Assembly: GCA_016200125.1 (NCBI GenBank)
Contig: JACQFK010000300.1
Coordinates: 1-6,883, forward strand
Source of the DNA: Planctomycetota bacterium
GTDB taxonomy: Bacteria > Planctomycetota > MHYJ01 > JACPRB01
Direction: 5' to 3'
DNA: 6,883 nt
The notes beneath the pieces were generated by a model. It was given only the letters and a program-made list of their open reading frames with translations, searched no databases and was not told the origin of the DNA. Shown in pieces: positions 5,522-6,883 of the stretch. Positions within the stretch are counted from its first letter, which is position 1. The number at the start of each line of letters is the position of its first letter. The position numbers and the translations under genes were made by a program.

Positions 5522-6883
5522 TCGAATTCAAAGGTGCTCTGCGGGAGAGGACGCGCGGGCCTGCGGGGAAGGGCCTCGTCGGGAAGACCCATCGACCTGA
5601 GGATCTTCGAGATCAAGTCCGGCTCCTCGATCGCCGCGATCACTTTCATCCGGCCGGAACAGCGGGGACAGGAGAGCACGTCCAGGCCCATCCCCCGCTT
5701 CATCAGCGTGGCCCAGTCGTAGTAGCGCGGGCGCGCGCCGGGGGCGGGGGCGGCCCCCTCCGGAGGACCCCGGCGGCGATGCTCCCCGGAAGCCTGCGCC
5801 GGGGAGGGCGGCGAGGACGCTCCGCCCCCGGATTCCCCGGGTTCCGATCGCGCGGCGATTTCGACCTTCGGGGGATCCTTCGCCGCGGACGCCTCGGGCA
5901 GGGCCGGCCGCGCGTCCGCCTCCCGGACCCCGGAGGCCCCCGCTTCCGGGTCCTTCCGCTTCCCGTGGCCGCAGCCGCCGGACCCGCCCGGAGTCTCCTC
6001 GCGGGGGATCACCGCCCTCCGAAGGGCGCTGTGCGGCGCCAGCACGCCGTGATAGCGCAGCAGGTGGGCCCGGGGCGGCGGCACCAGCGCCGCCAGCTTC
6101 TCCAGGAACTGCAGAGGCTCCAGCACCACGTGCGTGCTCCCGTCCGGCCGCCGACGGCGGAAGCCGTAGGCGATCCGGCCGTCCCCCAGCCGCTCGATCC
6201 GATCCTCCGCGAAGGGCGGACGCAGCACGTAGCGGCAGAGCTTCTCCAGCCCCGCCCGGTCGCTTCCCCTCATCCGCACCGCGCCGTGCAGGCTGAAGCC
6301 CTCCGCCCGGGCGCACAACGCCTTCTCCGGGATCGGCGGCAGGCTCCACTCCTCCCGCTGCCCGATCTTCGGGACCGGCCGCGGAGGATCCGAGAACGCC
6401 GTCCATTCCCGCACCGCCGCCGCCTGCATCGCGTCGAACAGCGTCGGGGCCTGGCTCTCGGAGGACGCCGCCTCCGACGCCGAATCGCCCCCCACGAAGC
6501 ATCCCTTTCGCGACAGATAGCCGAGGATCTTCTCCCGCAGCACCCACGCCAGCCGCTCGATGCCCTCCTGCGACGGCTCCTTCGCCGGCCGGAACCGGAA
6601 CCCGCCCGACGACTCGTCCCTCGCGTACACTCCGTCCAGAAGCAGCGAATGGAAGTGACAGTTCAAGTTGACCGCCCCGCCGAACCTCTGAATCGCCGTC
6701 ACCCCGCCGCAGCAGGCGCCCTTCAGCCGCGCCCGCCGACGGTAGTCCCTGAAGATCTCGTCGATGAAGATCTTGAGGACCCCCGTCAGCAGCTTCGCGT
6801 CCTTCGCCAGATAGAACCGGACCGCGTGCGGCATCGACAGCACCCACTGCCTCACCGGGACCTGCGGGAAGACCCGGTCGACG
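5408..6883 (-). mobile_element. IS91-family insertion element, 3' part (continues past the window)
   Basis: It consists of the transposase gene on the minus strand plus about 107 bases of non-coding 3' end. The left boundary is placed after GTTC (5404-5407) because IS91-type elements insert beside GAAC on the transposase strand. The shared GATAGGAC left of this point in copies B and C leaves the exact edge uncertain by about 12 bases. The 5' end (terIS) and the start of the transposase lie beyond the right edge. No terminal inverted repeats or target duplication are expected for this family. Confidence 0.75.
5515..6883 (-). CDS. IS91-like HUH transposase, Y2_Tnp type (N-terminus outside window)
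   Basis: This is a rolling-circle transposase. The frame is open through the right edge: residues VDRVFPQVPVRQWVLSMPH are read before and across the GTG at 6855, and this is conserved family sequence, so that GTG is internal. The HUH motif is HFH in AVNLNCHFHSLLLDGV (bases 6649-6657). The catalytic Tyr region is LEKLCRYVLRPPFA (Tyr codon 6229-6231), with one Tyr in the motif instead of the YxxxY pair of IS91 itself. PLQFLEKLAALVPPPRAHLLR and YHGVLAPHSALRR follow. A low-complexity Gly/Pro/Ala linker of about 100 residues comes next, and then the usual C-terminal YYDWATLMKR, CPRC-SGRMKVIAAI and LRSMGLPDEALPRRPARPLP. The N-terminal zinc-binding domain usual in these proteins would lie outside. 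The visible part has no stop or frameshift, so the element could be intact. The stop codon lies inside repeat C. Confidence 0.93.
   Translation of the reverse strand, partial: VDRVFPQVPVRQWVLSMPHAVRFYLAKDAKLLTGVLKIFIDEIFRDYRRRARLKGACCGGVTAIQRFGGAVNLNCHFHSLLLDGVYARDESSGGFRFRPAKEPSQEGIERLAWVLREKILGYLSRKGCFVGGDSASEAASSESQAPTLFDAMQAAAVREWTAFSDPPRPVPKIGQREEWSLPPIPEKALCARAEGFSLHGAVRMRGSDRAGLEKLCRYVLRPPFAEDRIERLGDGRIAYGFRRRRPDGSTHVVLEPLQFLEKLAALVPPPRAHLLRYHGVLAPHSALRRAVIPREETPGGSGGCGHGKRKDPEAGASGVREADARPALPEASAAKDPPKVEIAARSEPGESGGGASSPPSPAQASGEHRRRGPPEGAAPAPGARPRYYDWATLMKRGMGLDVLSCPRCSGRMKVIAAIEEPDLISKILRSMGLPDEALPRRPARPLPQSTFEFDQ

Noticed and set aside
5528..6847. Second long minus-strand frame of 439 codons overlapping the transposase
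   Set aside because: It is a shifted frame of the same strand, composed of Gly/Ala/Arg/Pro runs; the other frame carries the HUH and Tyr motifs.

Overview
The window is GC-rich bacterial DNA. Its two-component genes and IS91-like transposase would fit a high-GC Gram-negative soil or sediment lineage (Acidobacteria, Deltaproteobacteria or a similar group), but no marker fixes the taxon. It has an ordinary left third and an accessory right two thirds.

Bases 1-2822 hold a compact plus-strand signalling operon. It contains the C-terminal part of a PAS/HisKA/HATPase sensor kinase (open at the left edge), an Rcp1-type single-domain response regulator that overlaps it by 14 bases, and a REC-HisKA-HATPase-REC hybrid kinase 13 bases further on. 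The C-terminal receiver of the hybrid has lost its phosphoacceptor aspartate. A GC-rich hairpin at 2860-2889 probably ends the operon.

Bases 2823-5521 are a decayed island. Three direct copies of one repeat (A 2901-2972, B 3953-4071, C 5396-5521) separate small modules. Between A and B lies a zeta-toxin-like kinase that lacks an internal segment, with a frameshifted small partner gene, closed by a strong 13-bp terminator hairpin. Between B and C lie the 3' remnant of a tyrosine recombinase, truncated exactly at the edge of repeat B and then frameshifted before its catalytic tyrosine, and a PIN-domain toxin with an overlapping small charged partner gene.

Bases 5408-6883 are the 3' part of an IS91-family (HUH) element on the minus strand, open at the right edge. 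Repeat C covers the transposase stop codon and the element's non-coding 3' end (the expected oriIS side) and abuts a GAAC tetranucleotide. Repeats A and B therefore look like solo 3' ends of related elements, or non-autonomous derivatives, left between toxin-antitoxin-like cassettes. The repeat combines a G-rich tract able to form a G-quadruplex with two hairpins whose pairing survives substitutions on the plus strand. This repeat family and its link to the cassettes is the most interesting signal here. No wholly new system can be claimed from the sequence alone.
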